Both the position numbers and the translations under genes were made by a program. Shown here in pieces: positions 1-8,842 of a stretch of DNA of 64,000 bases. The notes under the pieces were generated by a model. It worked only from the letters and a program-made list of their open reading frames with translations. It was not told the DNA's origin and ran no database searches. The DNA is from Clostridiales bacterium (GTDB taxonomy: Bacteria; Bacillota; Clostridia; Peptostreptococcales; Acidaminobacteraceae). The stretch covers positions 117,431 through 181,430 of the forward strand of contig JASUSA010000001.1 of NCBI GenBank assembly GCA_030446305.1, given 5' to 3'. Positions within the stretch are counted from its first letter, which is position 1. Each line of letters opens with the position of its first letter.

Positions 1-1
1 C

Positions 2-373
2 CTCAATATTATCTTTTTAAAGGGCAAGGCGCGCTATCGCTTTTTGCCGATTAGTGTTGCTGCGGCATTACTCAGCCTCGCCTCCCTCGGTGTGATGTAT
101 TTTATGGACTTTAACTGGGCCTTTGTCAAATTTCACGAGATGCTTTTCTACAACGATCTTTGGCTGCTCAACCCATCCAAAGACCGTTTGCTTCAGATGA
201 TGCCGCTTGAATTTTTTATGCGCTTCACCATGTTCTGGCTCGCAAGTGTCGCCGCCGTACAGCTCATTTATTTGTTCGCTTATCGCATGCTAAAACGCAC
301 AGAAGAATCGGTGGCACAATATGCCGAAACCAACCCGGCCGCAAAAAAACGCCAGAAGAACAGCAAAAAATAA
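2..373 (+). CDS. DUF1461 / TIGR01906 family integral membrane protein, 5'-truncated by window edge
   Basis: The reading frame is open to the left edge of the window, so the N-terminus is missing; an internal TTG at 44 is probably not the start. The visible part has a hydrophobic segment, then a conserved stretch (FHEMLFYNDLWLLNPSKDRL, followed by MMPLEFF), a second membrane helix and a Lys-rich cytoplasmic tail. The FHE..F.NDLWLL.P block is what I know from the TIGR01906/DUF1461 family of Gram-positive membrane proteins, whose function is not established. The stop lies at 371-373 and overlaps the start of a decayed GNAT fragment. Family assignment is fairly secure; no function is claimed. Confidence 0.72.
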   Translation, partial: LNIIFLKGKARYRFLPISVAAALLSLASLGVMYFMDFNWAFVKFHEMLFYNDLWLLNPSKDRLLQMMPLEFFMRFTMFWLASVAAVQLIYLFAYRMLKRTEESVAQYAETNPAAKKRQKNSKK

Positions 374-563
374 AGAATTGGTTGGAATTGGTTTAACGAC
401 TTGGTCTGGCAATCAGCGAATGATGGCTCTGGCTGAAAAATTGGGCCTAAAAAAGGAAGCCGTCTACCGCAAAGCTCGAATCGTCAAAGGCGAATACTTT
501 GATTCCGTTAGTTATGGCATCCTGCGGGATGAATGGGAAACGTTGTATCACCAACAACCATAA
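369..563 (+). pseudogene. C-terminal remnant of a GNAT (RimJ/RimL-like) acetyltransferase
   Basis: About 64 residues resemble only the C-terminal end of a GNAT N-acetyltransferase: GIGLTTWSGNQRMM, then AEKLGLKKEA.YRKAR, then SVSYGILRDEW, which is the usual acetyl-CoA-proximal helix and final strands. No acetyltransferase N-terminal half (R-x-x-G-x-G/A loop) precedes it, because the upstream DNA codes for the DUF1461 protein in another frame. The reading frame continues upstream as a short Lys/Arg-rich stretch that looks like out-of-frame translation of the neighbour's tail. I read this as a deletion relic, not a working gene. A short expressed protein starting at 321 cannot be excluded. Confidence 0.6.
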
Positions 564-611
564 TATTCGTTAAATCATGTGATCTTAAAAATAAGGCATT
601 TACATCATTAA

Positions 612-661
612 AAAAGCGCCTGACACATCATTTTTTTGTAAATGACATGTCAAGCGCTTTT
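612..661. terminator. Bidirectional terminator between the GNAT remnant and gltD
   Basis: An inverted repeat of about 22 bp per arm (AAAAGCGCCTGACACATCA against its partner ending CAAGCGCTTTT) surrounds a T-rich loop, with A and T runs at both ends. It lies between convergent genes and suits termination in both directions. Confidence 0.75.
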
Positions 662-721
662 CAATTTTGTCTCATTTGTCGCTTTTGTTCGATAATACTA
701 ACTCGAACGCTATTCACTAAC

Positions 722-2155
722 CTATAATGTACGAATATATGATTCGGACATTAAGTATTCATCAACGTATTTAGCAGCAGTACGCCCTTCCTTAATGGCT
801 CTGACGACAAGTGACTGCCCTCTTGCCATATCACCTGCAGCAAAAACACCCTTTACATTGGTTTCGTGTCTTTCATTGGACATGACATTGCCTCTGGCAT
901 CCAGCGCAAGTCCCAAATCTTTGACAACGCCATCGTGTTCAGGTGACAGGAAGCCCATTGCCAGCAGGACGAGATCAACTTCTACTTCAAACTGCCCATT
1001 TTCAATCGGCTTCGGTACCATCCTGCCATTTTCTTCAACCCATTCAATTTTTTCAAGAATGGCTTTTTTAACAACGCCGTTTTCGCCGATCAGTTCTTTT
1101 GTGTTAACTTCCCAGAACTGCTCACAACCTTCTTTATGCGAAGAAGTTACTTTGTTGAGTTTTGGATAAATAGGCCACGGCTGACTGTCATCGCGCACAT
1201 CTGGCGCCTTTGGCAGTATTTCAACTTGATAGACCTTTTTGGCTCCTTGTCGGTTGGCCGTGCCGATACAGTCTGAACCCGTGTCGCCGCCGCCAATTAC
1301 CAATACATTTTTGCCATTGGCATCAATGATTGCTTCTGTCGGCAGTTCGTGAATGCGTTTCGTATGATTTTCCAGATAGTCAACGGCAAAATAGATCCCG
1401 TCGAGATCACGACCAGTCGTCTTTAAATCTCTTGGCAGTGTCGATCCCCCCGTTAGAACAAGCGCATCAAAATCTTCCAACAGCACAGTAGCCGCCACAT
1501 CTTTGCCAACAGCTGTATTGGTGACAAAAGTTACCCCCGCTGCCTTCATTAGATCAACGCGGCGATCAATCACCGTCTTTTCAAGCTTAAAGTTTGGGAT
1601 ACCGTATCGAAGCAGCCCGCCCGGTTCAAGGTTTCGTTCATAGACGACGACCTCGTGTCCGACGGCATTGAGTTCATCAGCTGTTGCCAGTCCTGACGGA
1701 CCGGAGCCAACAACCGCAACGCGTTTGCCGGTTCTGGTCTTTGGACGCCTAGGCTTCACCCAGCCCTCCTTGAAAGCATGTTCAATAATAGTATATTCAA
1801 TTTCACGAATACTTACCGGTTCTCTGTTGACACCTAAAACACATGAGGCTTCACAGAGCGCCGGGCATACACGTGATGTAAATTCAGGAAAGTTGCTTGT
1901 TCTGCTGAGCACTTCGTAGGCTTCTTCCCACATGCCCTGCTGTGAAAAATCGTTCCAGTAAGAAATGAGATTGCCAAGTGGGCATCCCCATGAACAGAAT
2001 GTCGTACCACATCCCATGCAGCGTTTCGCCTGGTCGATCATCTCCTCTTCACTCAGAGGTTTATAAACTTCATTATCATCTTTGACACGCTGAGATTTTG
2101 GTCTCAGCTTGAAATTCTGTCGATCATAGGTTTTAAAACCTGTATTCGTTCCCAT
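722..2155 (-). CDS. gltD: Glutamate synthase (NADPH) small/beta subunit
   Basis: This flavoprotein subunit passes NADPH electrons to the large subunit GltB. The 477-residue length is typical. The N-terminal domain has the Fe-S cysteines in CMGCGTTFCSWGCPLGN and VCPALCEASCVLG. An FAD-binding GSGPSGLATADEL follows, then a NADPH-binding GGGDTGSDCIGTANRQGA, and the C-terminal FAD motif GVFAAGDMARGQSLVV. I chose ATG 2155 (MGTNTGFKTYD) because AGGGAGGAGC lies just upstream; the longer frame to 2251 would run into gltB. It starts 13 nt after the gltB stop, so the two form a gltBD operon. The small-subunit family includes look-alike oxidoreductases, but adjacency to gltB makes the call firm. Confidence 0.96.
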   Translation of the reverse strand: MGTNTGFKTYDRQNFKLRPKSQRVKDDNEVYKPLSEEEMIDQAKRCMGCGTTFCSWGCPLGNLISYWNDFSQQGMWEEAYEVLSRTSNFPEFTSRVCPALCEASCVLGVNREPVSIREIEYTIIEHAFKEGWVKPRRPKTRTGKRVAVVGSGPSGLATADELNAVGHEVVVYERNLEPGGLLRYGIPNFKLEKTVIDRRVDLMKAAGVTFVTNTAVGKDVAATVLLEDFDALVLTGGSTLPRDLKTTGRDLDGIYFAVDYLENHTKRIHELPTEAIIDANGKNVLVIGGGDTGSDCIGTANRQGAKKVYQVEILPKAPDVRDDSQPWPIYPKLNKVTSSHKEGCEQFWEVNTKELIGENGVVKKAILEKIEWVEENGRMVPKPIENGQFEVEVDLVLLAMGFLSPEHDGVVKDLGLALDARGNVMSNERHETNVKGVFAAGDMARGQSLVVRAIKEGRTAAKYVDEYLMSESYIRTL

Positions 2156-2168
2156 ATGCCGCTCCTCC

Positions 2169-5100
2169 CTATGAAACTCTTTCACTTTCGACAATTTGCT
2201 TTTGATCAACAATGGCCTTGTAGATTGGAGAAACGATATATTTAAATGCATTTACGGCATTGTCCCAATCCTTTAAAATCTTTTCAGCGATAACGGAATC
2301 TGTTAACGCAAGGTGTTTTTCAATCATCGCTTTCACGCGGTCTCTCGTAACGGTATCAAGTTCAAAGACCTTCACCATTTCGAAATTGCAGTTATCTTCC
2401 AATTTATTGTTTGGATCGTAGACAAACGCCTCACCGCCGGACATCCCCGCTGCAAAGTTCTTGCCGGTTGGCCCTAAGATTACGACTGTACCGCCGGTCA
2501 TATACTCGCAACCATGGTTTCCGACGCCTTCGACAACTGCTGAGGCACCGCTGTTTCGAACACCAAAGCGCTCGCCGACGCGGCCGCTAATATAGAGTTC
2601 ACCTGCAGTGGCACCATATAAAATGGTATTGCCGGCAATATAATTTTCAGAAGCATCAAATTTCGCTTTTGGCGACGGTTTTACAACGACTTTGGCACCT
2701 GAAAGGCTCTTGCCTACATAATCATTGGCATCGCCTTCAAGAATAAGTGTCAGCCCCGGCGCACCGAAAGCACCAAAGCTCTGTCCGGCAGAACCGCGGA
2801 ACCTAAAGGTCAACGTATCTTCCGGAAGGCCTTTTTCACCAAATCGCTGAACAATTTCACCGCTCAGCATTGAGCCGACGGTACGATGCACGTTATTGAT
2901 TTCATAAGATGCCTGAATAGGTTTTTTCGTCTTCATGGCATTTGTCGCCGCTTCCATCAGTTTATGATCGAAACTTTGATCAATGCCGTGATCCTGTGCT
3001 TCTGTACAATAAGGCTTCATACGGCTTGGCACATCCGGACGGTAAAGAACTTTGTCAAGATCGAGCTGAACTGCTTTCCAGTGATCAATTTTCGAATTTA
3101 CTTTGATCTTATCAACACGGCCTACCATTTCTTCTATCGTTCTAAAGCCCATATCAGCCATAATTTGGCGTGCTTCCATCGCCATAAAAGTCAGGAAGTT
3201 AATCAAGTATTCAGGACGTCCTTTGAAGTTCTTTCTCAAGTCTGGGTCTTGCGTTGCAATCCCGAGGTCACAGTTGTTTTTGTTGCAGTGTCTGAGCATG
3301 GTACAGCCCATTACCACCAGTGCCGTCGTCGCAAATCCAAATTCTTCAGCGCCGAGCAGTGCTGCGATAACAATATCGCGACCTGTTTTGAGCTGACCAT
3401 CCGTCTGAAGGCGTACTCTGCTTCTAAGGTTATTGAGCAGCAGTACCTGATGCGCTTCTGACAAACCGATTTCCCAAGGAACACCAGCTGTCTTAATGGA
3501 TGAAATTGGCGAAGCACCAGTACCGCCATCATGGCCGCTGATAAGAATCATATCGGCATGTGCTTTGGCAACACCCGCTGCAATGGTGCCGACACCGACT
3601 TCCGCAACGAGTTTAACGCTGATGCGCGCTTTCGGGTTTGTTGACTTCAAGTCATAAATGAGCTGTGCCAAGTCTTCAATTGAATAAATATCATGATGCG
3701 GCGGTGGTGAAATCAGGTCAATCCCCGGTGTGGAGTGTCTGACGCGTGCAATGTGCGCATCCACTTTCGGTCCCGGCAAATGGCCGCCTTCACCCGGTTT
3801 TGCACCTTGTGCCACTTTAATTTGGAGTTCATCTGCATTCATTAAATAATGCGTGTTGACACCGAAACGTGCTGATGCCACTTGTTTGATCGCGCTTCGG
3901 CGGTTATTGCCTTCATCGTCAATTTTGTAACGTGCCGGATCCTCGCCGCCTTCGCCGCTATTGCTTCTTGCACCAATGCGGTTCATGGCAATGGCAATGG
4001 TCTCATGCACCTCTTTGCTCAAGGAACCAAATGACATGGCACCCGTTACAAAGCGTTTCAAAATTTCGCTCACAGGTTCAACCTCGTCGATACTGATCGG
4101 CTGCGGTGCTTTGATCAGTTCAAACATCCCACGAACAGTGGAAAGGCCTTTTGCCTGATTGTTGATGATTTTCGTATATTCTTGGAATGTTCTAAAATCG
4201 TTATTGTGTGTTGCCCGCTGTAGAAGTGAAATGGTTTCAGGGTTGAACAAATGTCTTTCTGCGCCATTACGCCAAATAAGCTGGCCCCCAATTTCAAGGT
4301 CATTCATTGATTTTCGTAAACGGTTAAAAGCTTTGTGATGCTTGCTGATCGTCTCTTTCGCAATGGATTCCACATTGAGTCCGCCAATTCTGGAAGGCGT
4401 TCCGGGGAAGTACTGATCGACAAATGCCTGACTGAGGCCAAGTGCTTCAAAGATTTGAGCGCCATGATAGGATTGAACCGTACAAATGCCCATTTTAGAC
4501 AAAATCTTTTGAAGACCTGTACTCAACGCGTGCACATAGTTTTCAGTCGCTTCATCTTCCGTCATATTGTGAATAATCTTTTTGCGCGTCAGTTCACGTG
4601 CCGTTTCAATTGCGAGATATGGATTCACGGCACTTGCGCCATATGCCACGAGCAGCGCGATATGCGTTGTATCCCTTGCATCACCTGATTCGACAATAAT
4701 GGATACTTTGGTTCTGGTCTTCTCAGCAATCAAATGATGATGCACTGCGGATACGGCGAGAAGACTTGGAATAGAAGCTTCATAGCCATCCACTTTCTTA
4801 TCGCTGAGAATGAGTATATTATAGCCTTCTGCAACACGTCTCGATGCACGTTCGCAAATACTGTGGAGTGCTGTTTTAAAACCATCAACACCTAAATCGG
4901 CTTTGAAAGTGATTGGAATTTTTGTTGATTTAAAATGCTCATTGCGAAGCGATCGAATCTTGCCCATATCGATATTGTTCAGTACCGGTGAAGGAATCTC
5001 GATAAACGGTTCAACATCCGGTGAAAGCGACAGCATGCTCGCTTGTGAACCAATGTAGTTCTTAAGCGACATAACGATCTTTTCGCGAATCGGATCGATT

Positions 5101-6692
5101 GGCGGATTGGTTACCTGCGCGAAGAGCTGTCTAAAATAGTTAAAGAGCGTCTGAGGCTGATCGGAGAAAACCGCGAGCGGTGCATCATTGCCCATTGCGC
5201 CAATTGGCTCTTTACCCGTTTCCGCCATGACTTTGACGATTTCATGGATATCTTCCAGCGTATAGCCAAATGCATATTGTTTTTCTGTCAGCGTCTCGCT
5301 GCGAATTTGATAGTTTTCCTTGAATTCAGGCATTGTATCAAGCGTTATACGGCGATCGTTAACCGCTTCAAGGTATGGGAAGCTATTGTAAATTTCTGCC
5401 TTGATTGCTTCGTCCTCAATTACGGCACCCTTCTCCGTATCGACCATAATCATCTTGCCCGGTTCAAGTCTTCCCTTTTTCAGAATGCGCTCCGGCTCAA
5501 ATCGAATAACGCCGAGCTCAGAAGCCATCACCATAATGCCGTCATTCGTAATGACATATTTTGCAGGTCTTAAACCATTTCTATCGAGTGTGGCGCCAAC
5601 TTGATCGCCGTCACAGAAGAAGACGGCAGCAGGGCCATCCCATGGTTCAACCATTGAGGCATTGTATTCATAGTAGCATCGCTTGTGCTCATTCATGTTG
5701 AGATCATTCTCCCATGCTTCCGGTATGAGCATTGTCAAAGCGTGTGAATTGCTTTTGCCATGCGTTCTGAGCAATTCAAAAACGTTATCAAGCGATCCCG
5801 AGTCACTCATATTTGGCGCTAAAATCGGAAATAGCTTTGAAACATCTTTTTGATACACATCTGACTTTAAGACCCCTTCACGTGCATTCATCCAGTTTCG
5901 ATTGCCGCGAATGGTATTAATCTCACCGTTGTGTGCCAAATAACGATAAGGATGTGCCAGTTCCCACGTAGGGAATGTATTGGTACTAAAGCGTGAATGC
6001 ACCATCGCCATCGCGCTTTTAAAGTTCAAATCATCTAAGTCAATATAAAAGCTCGCAATTTGTTCCGGCAGCAGCAGCCCTTTGTAAACAATTGTTTTAT
6101 TGGACATACTGCAAATATAAAACAGTTCATTGCCCTTTGCGACGCGTTTTGCAATTTCATTTTCAATGCGTTTTCGAATAAGGTAGAGCTTTGATTCAAA
6201 AGCTTCAATCGATTGAATACTGCCCATGCCAATAATCACTTGCTTGATAATTGGTTCCGTATACCTCGCCGTATCGCCAATTGAACGGTTATCCACCGGT
6301 ACGAGTCGCCATCCAAGCAGGCTCGCGCCTTCTTCTTCAACGATTCGCTCCGTGATACCTTCACACTGGTATCGCACTGCCGGTGTTTTCGGCAAAAACA
6401 TCATGCCCACGGCATACGCTCTCGCCTCTGGCAGTTCCATGCCCAAATTCGTGCAGGCGATTTTAAAAAATTCATGTGGAATTTGTACCATGAGACCCGC
6501 ACCGTCACCAGTCGTCGGATCAGACCCAGCGGCGCCTCTATGTGTCATGTTCACCAAAATTTCAATGCCTTTTTTGACAATCTCGTGACTCTTTTCACCT
6601 TTTATATTAGCGATAAATCCAACGCCACAATTGTCCTTTTCATAACTCGGATCGTAAAGACCCTGCGCAGATGGTAATCCATTCGACACCAT
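2169..6692 (-). CDS. gltB: Glutamate synthase large/alpha subunit
   Basis: This enzyme makes two glutamates from glutamine and 2-oxoglutarate and is central to ammonia assimilation with glutamine synthetase. The N-terminal class II amidotransferase domain has the nucleophile in NCGVGF, preceded by about 21 residues that are normally cleaved off. The FMN domain follows, with the [3Fe-4S] cysteines in the block CTMLRHCNKNNCDLGIATQ. The C-terminal GXGXG beta-helix shows repeated GGEAFVYD and GNTILYGA-like turns. About 1,507 residues is the usual length. Two ATGs are possible: 6698 touches the AGGGGGG Shine-Dalgarno site, while 6692 has 6 nt spacing, so I chose 6692. It is the first gene of the gltBD operon. 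Confidence 0.97.
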   Translation of the reverse strand: MVSNGLPSAQGLYDPSYEKDNCGVGFIANIKGEKSHEIVKKGIEILVNMTHRGAAGSDPTTGDGAGLMVQIPHEFFKIACTNLGMELPEARAYAVGMMFLPKTPAVRYQCEGITERIVEEEGASLLGWRLVPVDNRSIGDTARYTEPIIKQVIIGMGSIQSIEAFESKLYLIRKRIENEIAKRVAKGNELFYICSMSNKTIVYKGLLLPEQIASFYIDLDDLNFKSAMAMVHSRFSTNTFPTWELAHPYRYLAHNGEINTIRGNRNWMNAREGVLKSDVYQKDVSKLFPILAPNMSDSGSLDNVFELLRTHGKSNSHALTMLIPEAWENDLNMNEHKRCYYEYNASMVEPWDGPAAVFFCDGDQVGATLDRNGLRPAKYVITNDGIMVMASELGVIRFEPERILKKGRLEPGKMIMVDTEKGAVIEDEAIKAEIYNSFPYLEAVNDRRITLDTMPEFKENYQIRSETLTEKQYAFGYTLEDIHEIVKVMAETGKEPIGAMGNDAPLAVFSDQPQTLFNYFRQLFAQVTNPPIDPIREKIVMSLKNYIGSQASMLSLSPDVEPFIEIPSPVLNNIDMGKIRSLRNEHFKSTKIPITFKADLGVDGFKTALHSICERASRRVAEGYNILILSDKKVDGYEASIPSLLAVSAVHHHLIAEKTRTKVSIIVESGDARDTTHIALLVAYGASAVNPYLAIETARELTRKKIIHNMTEDEATENYVHALSTGLQKILSKMGICTVQSYHGAQIFEALGLSQAFVDQYFPGTPSRIGGLNVESIAKETISKHHKAFNRLRKSMNDLEIGGQLIWRNGAERHLFNPETISLLQRATHNNDFRTFQEYTKIINNQAKGLSTVRGMFELIKAPQPISIDEVEPVSEILKRFVTGAMSFGSLSKEVHETIAIAMNRIGARSNSGEGGEDPARYKIDDEGNNRRSAIKQVASARFGVNTHYLMNADELQIKVAQGAKPGEGGHLPGPKVDAHIARVRHSTPGIDLISPPPHHDIYSIEDLAQLIYDLKSTNPKARISVKLVAEVGVGTIAAGVAKAHADMILISGHDGGTGASPISSIKTAGVPWEIGLSEAHQVLLLNNLRSRVRLQTDGQLKTGRDIVIAALLGAEEFGFATTALVVMGCTMLRHCNKNNCDLGIATQDPDLRKNFKGRPEYLINFLTFMAMEARQIMADMGFRTIEEMVGRVDKIKVNSKIDHWKAVQLDLDKVLYRPDVPSRMKPYCTEAQDHGIDQSFDHKLMEAATNAMKTKKPIQASYEINNVHRTVGSMLSGEIVQRFGEKGLPEDTLTFRFRGSAGQSFGAFGAPGLTLILEGDANDYVGKSLSGAKVVVKPSPKAKFDASENYIAGNTILYGATAGELYISGRVGERFGVRNSGASAVVEGVGNHGCEYMTGGTVVILGPTGKNFAAGMSGGEAFVYDPNNKLEDNCNFEMVKVFELDTVTRDRVKAMIEKHLALTDSVIAEKILKDWDNAVNAFKYIVSPIYKAIVDQKQIVESERVS

Positions 6693-6716
6693 ATTCATCC
6701 CCCCTAGACCAATTTG

Positions 6717-6737
6717 TTGTATTCAGTATACATACAA
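6717..6737. promoter_or_regulatory. Inverted repeat TTGTAT-N9-ATACAA before gltB
   Basis: A 6-bp perfect inverted repeat with a 9-bp spacer lies 25-45 bp upstream of gltB. It overlaps a -10-like TATACT on the minus strand. The position suits an operator for gltBD control, but no known regulator site was matched and the -35 is poor. Confidence 0.35.
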
Positions 6738-7374
6738 AATTTGTCTAAAAATGAGAGACAAAAACTGCCGGACTGGCCAGATGCTTTTACATGGTCTCCT
6801 GTTTTCAAATTCCGTATGTAACTGATCTTTATAGCATCAATTCATAAAAATTGAAGTCATCGCGTTCATTCATTTCATTTGCATTTTAGCGCTTCAATTC
6901 TCTTTTCTGATTTTGAATATTATATAACACTTCCTTGCATAAGACAATACTTTATACATGTGCTATTCATAAATTTTATCTATGTATAATGTATAAACGC
7001 ATGTTGTCCGCGTGAGCAAAACAAAGGCATCTAGGCTTCGAATCGCCGTTTTTATTGAAATGACAATGTTTCAAGCGTTTTAAATATGACGATGTCTTAA
7101 AATATAAAAGGGTACAATTTGATTTTTTTTTTTGAGAAAGTTTCATTTTTTTGACTTTTCTGTTTTCAATGTATTTTTTTATGCACAAAACAACATATTA
7201 TAGCTTATAACATGCATAAAAACATTTTAAGTATGAAACTATTCAGTTTTTGCAACATATTCAGCATATAGTCCCCTCGCGATAATTGTTATAAATTCAA
7301 AACCAAATACATTGTCAACTGCATGCTAGGGGATTTCAGAAAAACACCCTCTCTTTTATTTATGGTGAAAATCG
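6738..7374. other. Long AT-rich intergenic region with no recognised gene
   Basis: This stretch lies between the gltB promoter and the end of the Fe-S reductase-like gene. It is strongly AT-rich with long T and A runs, for example around 7120-7160. The only sizeable reading frame (minus strand, 6976-7188) is Lys/Asn-rich, has no clear ribosome site and no family resemblance. I see no tRNA, riboswitch or clear terminator here. Confidence 0.5.
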
Positions 7375-8433
7375 TTATTCATCTTTAAACAGGTCAAGTG
7401 CTTCTTTAGTGTAGATGCGCTTGCCGATCCTTTCTCGGTGCCATTTGACAATGCGACGTGGGTCTGTTTGCAAACTTTGCCGTATCTCATCCGGCAATGC
7501 CTGTGACAGCGGACAGACAGAAAGGCAGACACCACAGTCAGTCCCCAGTGTTTTCCACATCTTAAAACACTTTTCCTGATCGCTGACATAGCCGTATTGT
7601 CCCTCATCAATCGCTACAGGTGCACCGCGCATAATCGCACGGCTTGGACAATGCTTTGCACACAGCCCGCAAATGCTGCAGAGCGCTTTAATCCCATAAT
7701 CGACAGGCTGATCGGCAATAAGCGGCAAATCCGTCGTCACAATTCCAATTCGTACACGCATGCCATAATTGGGCGTCACAAGCAAACCCGCTCTTCCGAC
7801 TTCTCCAAGACCGGCCTGTTCAGCGACATGCGGCGTGTACATCAAATAATCCATATCCATATTGTTTTTGGCGTCATAGCCGAGATTGGCAATGTAATAG
7901 CTGAGCCACATCCCCATAACTGCCAAATCAAAATATGCCTTCGTCACTTCTGTCATTTCTTCTAAATGAGGCGCGCGATTAATCATTTCACGATTCATTT
8001 CCTTTAATAATACGATGCCATAAGCGCCTTCACCTTCAACGGGCTTGCCGTAATGCGCTTTTGTTCTGCCTCTATGTGAGTAGTAATCCCCTGTGTCCAT
8101 CTTTGCAATCCCGACTTCTGTTGCACCTAAATAAAGCGCAAGTTTCTTTATCTGAGCTGACATTAGTCTCGCATCGACAGGCTGTTTTTCCCTTTTTGCA
8201 CATTGCCTTGAAAATTGTTTAATATCTGCTATAAAATCAAAAGCACTGTCTGCAAACGGCGACTTAAGCGGCTGGTACATCGGCGTATTCGGCGCATTAA
8301 TCTCCGGCATAGCCCTCAGCATGTCATCAACGGCCTGTTTTTCCGGATGCGCCTCATAATAGGCTTCATACATACCATCACCCTTCTGATACCGTATTCT
8401 TGATAAAATCGTATCGCGCTCATCAATCTTCAT
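7375..8433 (-). CDS. 4Fe-4S double-cluster protein related to reductive dehalogenase / epoxyqueuosine reductase
   Basis: The C-terminal half has two ferredoxin-type cluster motifs, CSICGLCAKHCP and then CFKMW...CGVCLSVCPLSQ. This arrangement is shared by reductive dehalogenases and by QueG. The N-terminal half holds GATEVGIAKMDTGDYYSHRG and a long region ending in TPNYGMRVRIGIVTTDLPL, resembling the core that carries the corrinoid in those families. No Tat signal or membrane anchor is seen, so it should be cytoplasmic. The start MKIDERD has AAAAGGAG upstream. At 352 residues it is shorter than respiratory dehalogenases and no membrane-anchor gene is adjacent, so dehalogenation should not be assumed. 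The substrate is unknown. Confidence 0.72.
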   Translation of the reverse strand: MKIDERDTILSRIRYQKGDGMYEAYYEAHPEKQAVDDMLRAMPEINAPNTPMYQPLKSPFADSAFDFIADIKQFSRQCAKREKQPVDARLMSAQIKKLALYLGATEVGIAKMDTGDYYSHRGRTKAHYGKPVEGEGAYGIVLLKEMNREMINRAPHLEEMTEVTKAYFDLAVMGMWLSYYIANLGYDAKNNMDMDYLMYTPHVAEQAGLGEVGRAGLLVTPNYGMRVRIGIVTTDLPLIADQPVDYGIKALCSICGLCAKHCPSRAIMRGAPVAIDEGQYGYVSDQEKCFKMWKTLGTDCGVCLSVCPLSQALPDEIRQSLQTDPRRIVKWHRERIGKRIYTKEALDLFKDE

Positions 8434-8681
8434 AAAGACTCCTTTTCAATCGTTCTTCCAATCTTCACGATCGCCGTTCCACCTAAATCATTTAATAGAA
8501 TCATATCACAAATTTCAAGCTCGTCACCCTGTATACTGCCAAAGATGAAGAATATTTTCAAATGCTAAACCGCAATCATTTGTCCGATTGGACACATAAC
8601 AAGGCCATTTCAAAAATAGTTGAATCCGCACGCGTTTCAGATGCGAATAAAAATCGCGCCAAGCAGCTAATGCCACAAGAA

Positions 8682-8710
8682 TTCACTTTTGTAAAGCGAG
8701 TCTCTAAAAT
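8682..8710 (+). promoter_or_regulatory. Candidate upstream htpG promoter
   Basis: TTCACT and TAAAAT are separated by exactly 17 bp. The predicted start near 8717 would place the CIRCE element at about +8 to +34, the classical HrcA-repression position. Confidence 0.5.
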
Positions 8711-8724
8711 GTCTCCAATTTTTG

Positions 8725-8751
8725 TTAGCACTCTTTCTGTTTGAGTGCTAA
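8725..8751. promoter_or_regulatory. CIRCE operator for HrcA
   Basis: TTAGCACTC-N9-GAGTGCTAA is a perfect match to the CIRCE consensus bound by the heat-shock repressor HrcA. It lies about 90 bp upstream of htpG. The element usually controls groESL and dnaK operons, so here it should place htpG under HrcA. Confidence 0.95.
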
Positions 8752-8757
8752 ATTTTC

Positions 8758-8786
8758 TTGACTTTTGCGTCTCAATTGACTATCAT
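8758..8786 (+). promoter_or_regulatory. Candidate proximal htpG promoter
   Basis: TTGACT and TATCAT are separated by 17 bp, starting 7 bp after the CIRCE element. If used, CIRCE would lie just upstream of the -35 box and not over the start site. The two candidate promoters are not mutually exclusive. Confidence 0.5.
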
Positions 8787-8842
8787 AGAATCGATGTAAT
8801 TGTCAATCAATCAATAAATAAAGACAGATAGGAGTTGATCAT

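Noticed and set aside
6976..7188. 70-codon minus-strand reading frame in the gltB upstream region
   Set aside because: Lys/Asn-rich composition expected from AT-rich non-coding DNA, no Shine-Dalgarno site and no recognisable motif.
8562..8744. 60-codon plus-strand reading frame upstream of htpG
   Set aside because: It runs through the upstream promoter and into the CIRCE element, has no family resemblance and no good ribosome site.
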